In this document: positions 1 to 8,273 of the stretch, piece by piece
Layout: the number at the start of each line of letters is the position of its first letter
Numbering within the stretch: the first letter of the stretch is position 1
Source: CAYRYU01 sp964428355
GTDB taxonomy: Bacteria > Muiribacteriota > Ozemobacteria > Ozemobacterales > Ozemobacteraceae
Assembly (NCBI GenBank): GCA_964428355.1
Contig: CAYRYU010000035.1
Span: 1-64,000, forward strand
DNA length: 64,000 bases
Reading direction: 5' to 3'
Notes under the pieces: generated by a model
Databases searched by the model: none
What the model saw: only the letters and a program-made list of their open reading frames with translations
What the model was told of the DNA's origin: nothing
Made by a program: the position numbers and the translations under genes

Positions 1-1499
1 CCCCCGCCTCTTCCGCCGGTTCAACCGGTTTCCCCGCCTCACCAGGCACCAACTCCGGTGGCCGACCCCAAGCCTGCCCCGGCACGGCCACCGGAACCGC
101 CCCCCACCGCGACGCCTTTTCCGCAACCGATTCCCCCCGCCCCCTCCCCGGAACCGAAGCGCGCTTCGGATGAACCCTCACCGGGTCCGCAAGTTGCGCC
201 CCCGCCTCCAGCCCCGGTTCCCCCACCGGTGATTTCGAGACCGGAACACCCCGCCCCGCAACCCCTGCCTGGAAAGGTCGCACATTCGGCCCCGGTCGCG
301 ATTCAGACTCCGCCCCCGGTTGCGAAAGCCGCCCCTCCGGTCGCGCCGAAAGCCCAGCCACCGGCTCCGCCCCCGCCGAAACCCGCGCCGCCCACCCTTC
401 CCCCTCCACCGCCGGTGGCAAAGCCCGCCCCGCAACCTCCCCCACCGCCGGTGGCAAAGCCCGCCCCGCAACCTCCCCCACCGCCCCCACCGCCTCCGGC
501 GGCAAAGCCAGTCCCTCCATCTCCACCGCCACCGGTGGCGAAACCCGCCCCGCAACCGCCCCCACCGCCTCCGGAAGACCACCCCGTGCCCACCCCCCCC
601 CCCCCCCCCGCGCCAGTAACCCCACCCCCCCCCCCCGGGCCCCCCCCCCCCCCCGGCACGCCCGCAGGCGCAGTTCGAGCAGCGTCGGGACCTCGGTCAC
701 CGCCCCCGCGACGGCCCGGACGGTCCCGGGGAAGCCGGAATGGTTCGTCCTGCTCGAGGGAAAGGGCGAAGGGGATTTCGGGAATTGGTTGGATGGAAAA
801 CCCACACCGGAAAAACTGGAGACCCTCGCACTGGTCGAGGCGGAAAAGCCTCATGGATCGTGGGTCAAGCACCTTCGGCCGCTTCTTTACTCCGAAGAGG
901 ATCCCTTCGTTCTTTCCAAGCTCCTGAAAGTGGTGGGCAAGCATAACGGCCCAGGGGTCCTTTCGATCCTGGAGCCATTCCTCAACCACGAGGACGAACG
1001 GATCATCTCGAACTGCCTCGAAGCGCTCGGTTTCGCGGGCGGGCCCCAGGACCTTGAAAGGGTTGCCGCTTTCCTTGACCATTCCGAAGCCCGTATCAAA
1101 TCCACCGCGGTGAGTTGCCTCTGGAATTTCAATCCCCAGGCTGGTTTTGCCGTCATCAAGAAGATGGCGGGTTCGTCGAAGGTCTGGGAAAGGGACGCAG
1201 CCAAGTTCGCGCTGAAGAACTGCCCGCTGGAGGAGGCCAAGGATCTCCTCGCGGTTCTGGAACAGAGCATTCCGAAAGTGAAGGCCGCCCCGGAGCTTTC
1301 CGCTTCGGAAACCCCTCCACCCGAATGGATCAAGAAATCCGGCTTGTTTGGAAAGATCATCACATTCCCGGTCGAGGTGGGAATGGACCGTCCGCTTCCC
1401 CTTTGGCTCTTCGTCCTCTTCGTTGCGGGATGCCTGATCTTCTTTTTCTACATTGCACTGCCCTTCGTCGACTGGTTGATGCCCCCGCCCGCTCCTTGA
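1..1499 (+). CDS. Proline-rich / HEAT-repeat membrane protein, 5'-partial, frameshifted at poly-C tracts
   Basis: The reading frame is already open at base 1, so the start lies outside the window. The first ~200 codons (frame 1) are an extended Pro/Ala/Lys-rich segment with repeats of the type PPVAKPAPQPPP. From about base 660 the coding signal moves to frame 3, which reads as a globular region with HEAT-like helical pairs (about 800-1260; e.g. HEDERIISNCLEALGFAG) and a C-terminal membrane segment (about 1395-1460, LWLFVLFVAGCLIFFFYIAL) ending at TGA 1497-1499. The switch lies between C-runs of 17, 12 and 15 bases at 593-654, so a miscounted homopolymer or a true frameshift separates the halves. 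HEAT repeats suggest a protein-interaction scaffold; no enzymatic motif is seen. The Pro-rich linker plus HEAT plus membrane layout resembles the large protein at 37534-41892. Function unknown. Confidence 0.7.
409..480 (+). repeat. 36-bp tandem repeat (two copies) in the proline-rich coding region
   Basis: Two adjacent identical 36-bp units (409-444 and 445-480) encode PPVAKPAPQPPP twice. Diverged relatives of the unit continue to about 570. This is a coding tandem repeat in the linker, not a CRISPR array: it has no spacers and the frame is kept. Confidence 0.85.
593..654 (+). repeat. Three long C homopolymers (C17, C12, C15) at the frame switch
   Basis: C-runs occupy 593-609, 625-636 and 640-654. 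The upstream half of the gene is in frame 1 and the downstream half in frame 3, so the net error or slip is -1 (or +2) within this stretch. It could be a sequencing or assembly length error, or a phase-variable slippery tract. Confidence 0.85.
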
Positions 1500-1520
1500 T
1501 GCCTTTTCTCCGGAAATCAA

Positions 1521-1556
1521 AAACCGCCCCGGGGAGTCCCCGGGGCGGTTTTTTCG
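1521..1556. terminator. Bidirectional Rho-independent terminator
   Basis: A nearly perfect GC-rich inverted repeat (AACCGCCCC ... GGGGCGGTT) is followed by TTTTTT on the plus strand and flanked by an A-run on the other side. It sits between the convergent ends of the HEAT protein (1499) and the LysM protein (1567) and can serve both. Confidence 0.85.
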
Positions 1557-1566
1557 ACGGAAGGAA

Positions 1567-3612
1567 TCAGTCCCAGCGTGTGTTGAGTCCGCAGGTCACG
1601 CCAAAGTCGTGCCCATATCCCCAGTGACTCTGGAGAGCGTACGGGAACCCGAGAACGAACTGCCAGGATTCATTGAAGAAAACCGCACCGATGGTCATGT
1701 CGGTGTTTGCGCCGTCAGGTCCGCCGTCCATTTCCCACGTGTTCCCGTTGAGTTCCCCAACGAGAGAGAAGTGCTGGTTGACCCGATAATCGAGACCGCC
1801 GCGGTAGATGTATTTGGCGATCGAGTCTTCCGAATCGTTGGCGAGAGCGAGGTTGATGTGGCTGGTCCACCTGTCGTTCAGCCGGCCTGTGTAAGCGCCG
1901 CCGAACTCGGCCCAGGCACCCCGGGTCGCATTCGCGGGTCCCACGCGGACTCCCAGGCGGGTTTTCCCGGACATGTCGAAAAGGGGCTGGTGGTAGTTGT
2001 CTCCGGGGAACTTGCCCGCGAGGTGGAGGGTGACTGCATGGGTTCCCTCGAAGTTCTTCCAGATCTGGTATCCGACCTTGGCTTCGATATCATGGAGGCC
2101 GTTGAGGGCGACCTTGGGGAGGGTCAACCCCGAGTAGGTGACTTCCCATCCCTGAATCGGAATGGTAACTCCGGCATACAGCTTGTGCCCGGTGTATAGG
2201 AGGTTGATGGGAGCCATCCACTGACGGCCGTCGATGACGCTCTTGTATCCGTTCAGATACTGGTAATGGTCATAGCGGAAATGGAACCCGAAGTGCCAGG
2301 TGTTGATGTAGGGAATCAGGGCGGATTCGGTCTCGAAAAGGCCGTAGTAACCGTTATAGTTGGCATAGTAGGGAGAGTAATCGGTGGGCTTGAGTTCATC
2401 CGGAATCCGGTATTTCTCTTCCCGATAAAGGTTCGTGACAACGGGAACTGGCACCACCGGAACCCCGGGTGCGGGAGCGGCAATCGGAGAACCACTAACG
2501 TAAGGGGGCGGGGGAGGCGCTTCGGTATACTGGGGGGAAACCGCCATGGGTGCCGTGTTTCGGGGGGCGCTGGGAGGCACCATCATCGAGGATGCCGCTG
2601 GGTTCCCATATCCCGACGGAGCGGGGGGAGGGGTCAGCGGAGGAGGTTCGTAGGAGGGGATCGAGGGAGAAGGATTGGCCGTCCCGGCATCGAAGGAGGA
2701 GTCCACCCCTGCCCCGGACGGGGTATAGGCGAACGGGGTCGGACCCTGATCGACAGCGCCAAGCCCGGGAACGACCAACGTCTGGCCTACGATCAGCCGG
2801 TTCGGGTTGATCTGCGGATTTGAGCGGGCAAGTTCCCGCCATCTCTTGGTCGATCCCATCAGCTTCTTGGCTATCTTGGCAAGGGTATCCCCGCGCTGAA
2901 CGGTGTAGACACCAGAGGATTGGCCGTAATAGCTGGCATCCGCCTCGACGTCGTTCTGCTTCTTGGCCTTTCCGCTTTTTCCTGCAGCGACCTTGACGGG
3001 AGCCGGCGCGGCATCCTCCTCAGGTCCGACGGCTTCGAATTCCTGATGGGCCGCCGGTTTCTCCATGGTTGAAGGGGCGTTTCCCCGCCCCGAGGCAACG
3101 GCGGATTTGACGGTCTGTGCGGCACCGCCGGCACCGGAAGGAACCACGAGCCGCTGTCCCGCCCTGAGGGAGTTGGGGTCGCCGATCTGGTTGAACGCCA
3201 TCAGCTCCTGCCACCGGTTCATGTTGCCCAGAACCTTTTTCGCGATGGCGGGAGGGGTGTCACCCGGCTGAACGACATAAACGTTTGGAACCGCACCGGT
3301 GGAAGGCTGGGGCCTGGATCCTGCCTTGGGCGCATACACGGGCATCTTGACAGGAGGCTCCACTGGGGGGCGATAATCCTCCGTCCCCGACGTTTGCACC
3401 GCCACCCGGGGGTTTCCCACCCTGGGCGGGCTCTGAAGCAGCCCGGAAGCCCCTTGTGGAGGACCCGCCTTGGCGGGTTCCAGGGCAACCTGCTGGGGGG
3501 CGTCGTCAGGATATTCTTGCGAGAACGCCGTGTGGGGAAGCCCGATTGCCGCCGCGAGCAGGATCACCGCTCCCAGCAGCACGCTTCCCGTATGAGATGT
3601 GATTGAGCGCAT
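1567..3612 (-). CDS. LysM-domain secreted protein with beta-barrel-like C terminus
   Basis: 681 residues from the ATG at 3612, chosen because GGAGGT lies just upstream and a signal peptide follows (about 1-31, VLLGAVILLAAAIG, ending near AFSQ). Two LysM modules are visible at about 112-158 (YVVQPGDTPPAIAKK...LRAGQRLVVPSG) and 235-282 (YTVQRGDTLAKIAKK...LIVGQTLVVPG), which in this family bind peptidoglycan glycan chains. A Pro/Ser/Ala-rich linker (about 290-420) leads to a 260-residue C-terminal region rich in alternating aromatic and polar residues and glycine, ending LNTRWD, as expected of an outer-membrane-type beta barrel. I infer a link between cell wall and outer membrane. It lies 32 nt downstream of the HDAC-fold gene and probably shares its transcript. 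Confidence 0.85.
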   Translation of the reverse strand: MRSITSHTGSVLLGAVILLAAAIGLPHTAFSQEYPDDAPQQVALEPAKAGPPQGASGLLQSPPRVGNPRVAVQTSGTEDYRPPVEPPVKMPVYAPKAGSRPQPSTGAVPNVYVVQPGDTPPAIAKKVLGNMNRWQELMAFNQIGDPNSLRAGQRLVVPSGAGGAAQTVKSAVASGRGNAPSTMEKPAAHQEFEAVGPEEDAAPAPVKVAAGKSGKAKKQNDVEADASYYGQSSGVYTVQRGDTLAKIAKKLMGSTKRWRELARSNPQINPNRLIVGQTLVVPGLGAVDQGPTPFAYTPSGAGVDSSFDAGTANPSPSIPSYEPPPLTPPPAPSGYGNPAASSMMVPPSAPRNTAPMAVSPQYTEAPPPPPYVSGSPIAAPAPGVPVVPVPVVTNLYREEKYRIPDELKPTDYSPYYANYNGYYGLFETESALIPYINTWHFGFHFRYDHYQYLNGYKSVIDGRQWMAPINLLYTGHKLYAGVTIPIQGWEVTYSGLTLPKVALNGLHDIEAKVGYQIWKNFEGTHAVTLHLAGKFPGDNYHQPLFDMSGKTRLGVRVGPANATRGAWAEFGGAYTGRLNDRWTSHINLALANDSEDSIAKYIYRGGLDYRVNQHFSLVGELNGNTWEMDGGPDGANTDMTIGAVFFNESWQFVLGFPYALQSHWGYGHDFGVTCGLNTRWD

Positions 3613-3644
3613 TTTGACCTCCAGGCGATTCCAAAATGGAAGGT

Positions 3645-4700
3645 TCAAATTTTCCAGTACTTCCTGAGATGGTTTTTCAAGAGCTTTGCGTAGTTGTACC
3701 AATCCGAGTAAGAGATAAGTTCTTCCTTCTTCCCTTTATCGACAGGTGCAAACCGATTGTTGAGGAGCAACATGGCATGCTGTGAAACAGCTCTGGCCAT
3801 GAGCTTTCCCGGGGTTCCCCCCTCCAGGACGGAAACGATCCTTCCCTTGCAGACGCTCCGGGCAATTCCCTGGATCTCGCGCAGGATCTGGATCAGGCCG
3901 AACTCCGAGACGATCAGGTGTGAGGAGGGGTCTTCCGCCAGGAGATTCGTTCCGAATGACAGAACGATGAACTCCGGCTCGAACTGCTTGACGATGGGAG
4001 AGACGATCTCCTTGAGACAGACCTGGTATTCCCTGTCGCCGTAACCCGAGGGAAAAGGTACATTCATCGTGTATCCCAACGCGGGGTGCTCCCCACTCTC
4101 GGAATAGTGACCCGTCCCTGAGAGACCCGGATACTCATGGATCGAAAGGAACATCACATCACGTCGTTTGAGGAAGATCTCCTGGGTCCCCCGTCCGTGT
4201 TCCGAATCGATGTCAAGAACGAGAACCCTCTTCAAACCGTATTTCTTTGTCAGGTATTGGGCACCTGCCGCCGCTGGATTGATGAGGCTTCCATACCCGA
4301 ACTTCGATACCCCCGCATGATGACCGGGCATGGCGGTCAGACAGAAAGCGGTGCGGTACTTCTCCTCCATGACGAGGTCTATGGCGTCGAGAACCCCTCC
4401 GGCCCCGTAGCGAGCGATTTCGAACGATTTTTCCATCAACGGGGTGGCGGAGTCGAGCTTGTCGAGACCGAGGACGGACCTCTTGTGAAGGGAATTGAGA
4501 TACTCGGGATCATGGATGTCCCTGAGCCGCTTCATCGGGGCGATGTCCGCCTCGTGAACCGCCTCCTGCCAGATGCCGTCGAAGGTAAGCTGCTCGATGA
4601 TAAGGGAAAGCCGACCACCCTCCGGGGTTGCGGTCAATCGGTCCTGATCGAGGAGCCCCGGATGGAAAAGGATCGCCCCGATGGGTGGAATGGTTTCCAT
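3645..4700 (-). CDS. Histone-deacetylase-fold (AcuC/HDAC superfamily) protein with altered active site
   Basis: 351 residues; ATG at 4700 with GGAG 8 nt upstream. The fold is recognisable: MPGHHAG (125-130), VLDIDSEHGRGTQ (161-173), GTGHYSESGE (195-204), VLSFGTNLLAEDP (246-258) and VLEGGTPGKL (291-300). Active family members bind zinc with Asp and His of DxDxHH and Asp of GFD, and use the Tyr of GGY. Here the first catalytic His pair (H127, H128) and both Asp of D163xD165 are kept, but the His ligand is E167, the second Asp ligand is N252 and the Tyr is T296. It may therefore use another metal, bind a ligand without catalysis, or act on an unusual substrate. Its partner downstream is the LysM protein. 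Family assignment is firm; deacetylase activity is doubtful. Confidence 0.85.
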   Translation of the reverse strand: METIPPIGAILFHPGLLDQDRLTATPEGGRLSLIIEQLTFDGIWQEAVHEADIAPMKRLRDIHDPEYLNSLHKRSVLGLDKLDSATPLMEKSFEIARYGAGGVLDAIDLVMEEKYRTAFCLTAMPGHHAGVSKFGYGSLINPAAAGAQYLTKKYGLKRVLVLDIDSEHGRGTQEIFLKRRDVMFLSIHEYPGLSGTGHYSESGEHPALGYTMNVPFPSGYGDREYQVCLKEIVSPIVKQFEPEFIVLSFGTNLLAEDPSSHLIVSEFGLIQILREIQGIARSVCKGRIVSVLEGGTPGKLMARAVSQHAMLLLNNRFAPVDKGKKEELISYSDWYNYAKLLKNHLRKYWKI

Positions 4701-4787
4701 CGCTTCTGCTCCATTTCAGACATCGGCAGAATGATGGGAATTCCGTATCGGGGGTTTGGGGTGAACGGTAACCTTTGCGTCCGGAAC

Positions 4788-4823
4788 GAAAAAAGCGGAG
4801 GAGTCCATGCTCCCCCGCTTTTT
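4788..4823 (-). terminator. Rho-independent terminator after the I42 inhibitor gene
   Basis: Read on the minus strand, a 10-bp stem (AGCGGGGGAG / CTCCTCCGCT, one G-U pair) with a 6-nt loop is followed by a T-run. It separates the chagasin-like gene (ending 4850) from the HDAC-fold/LysM pair, which must have its own promoter between about 4701 and 4787. Confidence 0.85.
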
Positions 4824-4849
4824 GCGAAGATCCGGAAAGAACTTCCTGG

Positions 4850-5677
4850 TCAGAGTTTCCCGGTGAGTTTCCCCATCGGTTCGCCGGTCTGAACCTCGAA
4901 GAAAAGCTCGAGGCCGGTTCCAACCAGGGTCACGCCGGCGTATCCGGGCTGGACGAAACCGCCGGTGGTGAATCCCAGAACCTTGCTCCCGGCCTTTTTC
5001 CCGTAATGTCCGAGCAGTTTGCCCACCATGTTCTTGAGGGCCTTGTTGGTCATCGGAAGCTTCTCGTTGGGGCATTTGGGAAGCTTCTTCCCGTCGGTGA
5101 TGAGAATGAAGCCGAGGTATTCCTTCTTTTCACCGGGTCTGAACTCGACGACCGAGGTTTCGTTGAGTTCCTCGTCGGCCAAGGGTTCCAGGGCTTTGGA
5201 AAGGGCGGAAAGGGTTATCCCGAGGTTGATGGTTCCCACCCGGCCCCTCGAATCGGCGTAATGGAGGTCCGGCGGGGGGCTGGCCTTGATGACCTTGAGT
5301 TTGAGGGAAAATGTCTTTTCGGGAGCAACGGTTTCGGCCCAGGGACGCTGGTAAGCGAGTTCCAGCTTGGTCTCCCCGACTCTCCGGGCAAGGAAACCGA
5401 AGATCTTGGTCCCACCGGTTCCGGGGTTCGAGCCCGCGGGTTTGAAAATGGTCTCGAGCTGCTCCAGTACCTTGGGCTTGAAATCCTCGACGCACCAGCG
5501 ATATCCGGTCGAAGGGTTCTCGGACAGGCTGACGGTCAATGTTTGCCCGACATAGACCGTGAGAGCTTCGCCGTTGTTGCTCTCGTTGACCGGGACTTCA
5601 GGAGCAATCGGTGAAAGGGCGAAAGAGGCACAGGCAAAAACGAAAATGAAGGTCGCAAGAAACAGGGATTTTTTCAA
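4850..5677 (-). CDS. Secreted protein with chagasin-type (I42) peptidase-inhibitor domain and C-terminal extension
   Basis: 275 residues from a TTG at 5677, chosen because GGAGGAG precedes it and it opens directly into a signal peptide (KKSLFLATFIFVFACASFA); no suitable ATG is nearby. All three loops that contact papain-like cysteine peptidases in the I42 family are present: NPSTGY (54-59), GTGG (86-89) and RPW (111-113). Chagasins are about 110 residues, so the region after about 135 is a 140-residue extension that I do not recognise (it includes FRPGEKKEYLGFILITDGKK). Probably exported and inhibits host, prey or self cysteine peptidases. Monocistronic: terminator at 4788-4823, divergent from the amidohydrolase. 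Confidence 0.8.
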   Translation of the reverse strand: MKKSLFLATFIFVFACASFALSPIAPEVPVNESNNGEALTVYVGQTLTVSLSENPSTGYRWCVEDFKPKVLEQLETIFKPAGSNPGTGGTKIFGFLARRVGETKLELAYQRPWAETVAPEKTFSLKLKVIKASPPPDLHYADSRGRVGTINLGITLSALSKALEPLADEELNETSVVEFRPGEKKEYLGFILITDGKKLPKCPNEKLPMTNKALKNMVGKLLGHYGKKAGSKVLGFTTGGFVQPGYAGVTLVGTGLELFFEVQTGEPMGKLTGKL

Positions 5678-5875
5678 GGGGCTCCTCCTCTGATGATATG
5701 GATTTCCGGGGTGTAACCCGGAATCGATAGAACCCTCGGTAATCTTCAACCCCTCCCTCGGGTTCACCTCAACCATAAGGCAATCCCCTGACGAAGTCAA
5801 ATTCCTTGCTTGAGGTGCGCACGAATGCAGCTTGAAAAAGGGCTCCCTCTGTGGTTGAGTGGTTGAGGTAACAGG
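5678..5875. other. Divergent intergenic region
   Basis: About 200 bp between the TTG start of the I42 inhibitor (minus) and the amidohydrolase (plus). It must hold both promoters, but no strong -10/-35 pair is evident. A short direct repeat of GTGGTTGA occurs at about 5851-5867. Confidence 0.4.
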
Positions 5876-6937
5876 ATGAATGAAAGACTTCCCAAGTTGT
5901 CATCCAAAAGGGGTGGATGGCCGGTTCTCGACATGCACACCCACCTCGCCGGCCTGGGACAGGGCGGAACCCGGTGTTTCATCGCCCCGGGAACCTACGC
6001 TTCCCCCCTTTTCAAGGTCCTGCGGCATTCCCTCGGGATCTTCCATTCCCACAAACGGCGCGAAATGGACCAGGCGTACCTTTCGCGCCTTCGCCGGCAT
6101 CTCGGGGAAGCGGTGAATGCCGGAGACATAGACGGGATAGTGGTTTTCGCCCATGACCGGATCCACCTGTCCGACGGAACCCCGGACCCTGCCCGTCAGG
6201 AGTTGTTCGTTCCGAATTCCCATGCGTTCCGGGTATGCGAGGAGCACCGGGAGCGGGGGCGGATGCTTCCGGCGATGTCCGTCCACCCCTACCGGCCTGA
6301 TGCGCTCCCAAGGGCCGAATTCTGGATTTCCCGGGGTGCGGTGGCGATGAAATGGCTTCCCAACTCGATGAACATCGACCCCCTCGACACCCGGACACGG
6401 GAGATGTGCAAGCTCCTGGCTTTGCGCGGAATCCCTCTCATCGTCCATACCGGCGGGGAACACACGGCAACGGTGATCGAAGAAAGGTTCGGCAACCCCG
6501 ACCTTTTCATCCCAGCCCTGGAGGAGGGACTCACGGTCATTTTCGCCCACTGCGGGACCCGGAGCGGATTCTCCGATCCCGACTGGCTCCCCAACTTCCG
6601 GAGACTCGCGAGGGATTATCCCAGCGCCTGGGGTGACATCTCGGCAATCTGCTCGGTGGGCCGGACCCGCTGGATTTCCTCCCTGCTGGAGGATCCTGCG
6701 GTCTCTTCCAAGCTCGTCCATGGCAGCGACTTCCCGATCCCTCCCCTGGCCTGGCCCGGAGCGCACAGGATCGGCCTCTCCAGGTGCCTGGCCCTCCAGA
6801 AGGTTTGGAGTTTCCTTTCCCGGGACGTCCGGATCAAGAAGGAATGGGGCGTCCCGCCTGAGGTTTTCACCAACGGTGCCCGGCTGATCGGCCGCCCCAG
6901 GCTCGAAGAATGGGGCTGGACGATCAAGGGTGGCTGA
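5876..6937 (+). CDS. Amidohydrolase-family metal-dependent hydrolase
   Basis: 353 residues; a TIM-barrel amidohydrolase of the Amidohydro_2 type. Visible metal and catalytic landmarks are DMHTH at 19-23 (first HxH metal site), K159 in VAMKWLP, H191 in IVHTGGEH, H225 in FAHCG and D285 in HGSDFP. Relatives hydrolyse or decarboxylate small carboxylated or cyclic substrates; the substrate cannot be told here. The start at 5876 is preceded by a weak GAGGTAACAGG. Next on the same strand is the ATP-grasp gene after 122 bp with its own possible -10 box, so co-transcription is likely but not certain. The assignment to superfamily is firm. Confidence 0.8.
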   Translation: MNERLPKLSSKRGGWPVLDMHTHLAGLGQGGTRCFIAPGTYASPLFKVLRHSLGIFHSHKRREMDQAYLSRLRRHLGEAVNAGDIDGIVVFAHDRIHLSDGTPDPARQELFVPNSHAFRVCEEHRERGRMLPAMSVHPYRPDALPRAEFWISRGAVAMKWLPNSMNIDPLDTRTREMCKLLALRGIPLIVHTGGEHTATVIEERFGNPDLFIPALEEGLTVIFAHCGTRSGFSDPDWLPNFRRLARDYPSAWGDISAICSVGRTRWISSLLEDPAVSSKLVHGSDFPIPPLAWPGAHRIGLSRCLALQKVWSFLSRDVRIKKEWGVPPEVFTNGARLIGRPRLEEWGWTIKGG

Positions 6938-6960
6938 ACCCCTGTCTTTTTTCGCGGATT

Positions 6961-7000
6961 TATGATAAAACGGTGCATCCTCCGCATTCTGGGCGGAGGA
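6961..7000 (+). promoter_or_regulatory. Putative -10 box and 5' leader hairpin ahead of the ATP-grasp gene
   Basis: TATGAT at 6961-6966 fits a sigma-70 -10 element; the -35 is not clear. Just downstream a perfect 8-bp stem (TCCTCCGC 6978-6985 / GCGGAGGA 6993-7000) with a 7-nt loop could form in the leader RNA. There is no T-run, so it is not an obvious terminator. Confidence 0.4.
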
Positions 7001-7059
7001 ATTCCGGCCCACAGGGCAGACCAGGCCGCAGGGCCATCAGAATTTCGGGATTGGAGCCT

Positions 7060-8223
7060 ATGAACTTCCTTTTCCTTTCACCACATTTTCCTCCGCAGTA
7101 CCAACTCTTCTGCGCCGCGCTTTCCCGGAACGGCATTTCCGTCCTGGGAATCGCCGACGCAGCGTATGAAGACCTCCTTCCGGAGCTCCGGGCTTCCCTG
7201 ACCGAATACTTCAAGGTCGGGAACATGGAGGACTACGAAGAGGTCTACCGGGCCTGCGGGTACCTGATCCATCACCACGGACGGATCGACCGCGCCGAAT
7301 CGCACAACGAACACTGGCTGGAACTCGAGGGAAGGCTCCGCGAGGATTTCAACATTCCGGGCCCCAAAAACGAGGCGACGATGAACATCAAGAGGAAATC
7401 CTTGATGAAGCGGATCTTCGCAAATGCCGGGGTCGGGGTCGGGAAGGGGGCGTTGTTGTCCGACCGGGAATCCGCCCTCGATTTCATCAGGCAGGTGGGC
7501 TATCCCATAATCGCGAAACCCGATATCGGCGTGGGAGGATGGGCAACCTACAAGATCAGCAGTCCGTCGGAGCTCGAGGATTTTTTCCGGACGCGGCCGC
7601 CGGTCGAGTTCTTTCTCGATGAGTACATCGACGGGGAGCTCTATACATTCGACGGAATCACGAACCGTGAAGGGGAGCCCGTCTTCGTCACCTCCCACTA
7701 CTCCCGGACGGGAGTCTTCGAGCTCGTTGCCTACAACGATGATCTCAACTACTACTCACTCCGCCAGATTCCCGAAGATCTCATGGACTTCGGGCTCAAG
7801 TCGGTCAAGGCTTTCAACATCCGCGAGAAGTTCTTCCATTTCGAGTTCTTCCGGCGCAAGTCTGATGGGAAGCTCTTCGCGCTCGAACTGAACTGCCGCC
7901 CCCCTGGAGGGTTCAGCACCGACATGATGAACTTCTCCTGCGACATCGACGTTTACCAGGAGTGGGCCAACATCGTTGCCTTCAACCGCTTTTCCGCGAC
8001 CATCGAGCGGAAATACCACTGCGCCCATGTGGCGAGGCGGGATGGAAAGCGATACCGCCTTCCCCACGAGGAGGTCATGAACCGTTACGGCGACCGGATC
8101 GCATTTCACAGCGAGGTGAAGCCGATATTCAGCGCCGTGATGGGGAACTACGCATACCTGGTCAGGACCCCCGACCTGGTCGAACTGAAACGGATCATCG
8201 GGGAAATCCAGGAGCAGGCCTGA
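7060..8223 (+). CDS. ATP-grasp domain ligase
   Basis: 387 residues; ATG 7060 chosen because of GGAG upstream and because it begins a Rossmann-like N-terminal strand (MNFLFLSPHFPPQY). ATP-grasp landmarks: the lysine strand YPIIAKPDIGVGG, the hinge segment FFLDEYIDGELYTFDG, and the metal-binding strand FALELNCRPPGG with Glu and Asn. Such enzymes join a carboxylate, activated as acyl phosphate, to an amine, thiol or other nucleophile. Neither substrate nor product can be deduced. It is followed by two radical SAM enzymes and a glycosyltransferase within 50 nt of each other, suggesting one biosynthetic pathway. Confidence 0.85.
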   Translation: MNFLFLSPHFPPQYQLFCAALSRNGISVLGIADAAYEDLLPELRASLTEYFKVGNMEDYEEVYRACGYLIHHHGRIDRAESHNEHWLELEGRLREDFNIPGPKNEATMNIKRKSLMKRIFANAGVGVGKGALLSDRESALDFIRQVGYPIIAKPDIGVGGWATYKISSPSELEDFFRTRPPVEFFLDEYIDGELYTFDGITNREGEPVFVTSHYSRTGVFELVAYNDDLNYYSLRQIPEDLMDFGLKSVKAFNIREKFFHFEFFRRKSDGKLFALELNCRPPGGFSTDMMNFSCDIDVYQEWANIVAFNRFSATIERKYHCAHVARRDGKRYRLPHEEVMNRYGDRIAFHSEVKPIFSAVMGNYAYLVRTPDLVELKRIIGEIQEQA

Positions 8224-8273
8224 CCTTTTTCCCGCGTTCCAGGCGGGAAGTGGGCGGCCGACCGGGGGGCGCG

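Noticed and set aside
409..570. Possible short CRISPR-like array
   Set aside because: The repeats are contiguous 36-bp coding units without spacers and keep the reading frame.
303..1520. Gly-rich minus-strand ORF resembling a glycine-rich protein
   Set aside because: It mirrors the proline-rich plus-strand gene through the poly-C tracts; HEAT and TM features belong to the plus strand.
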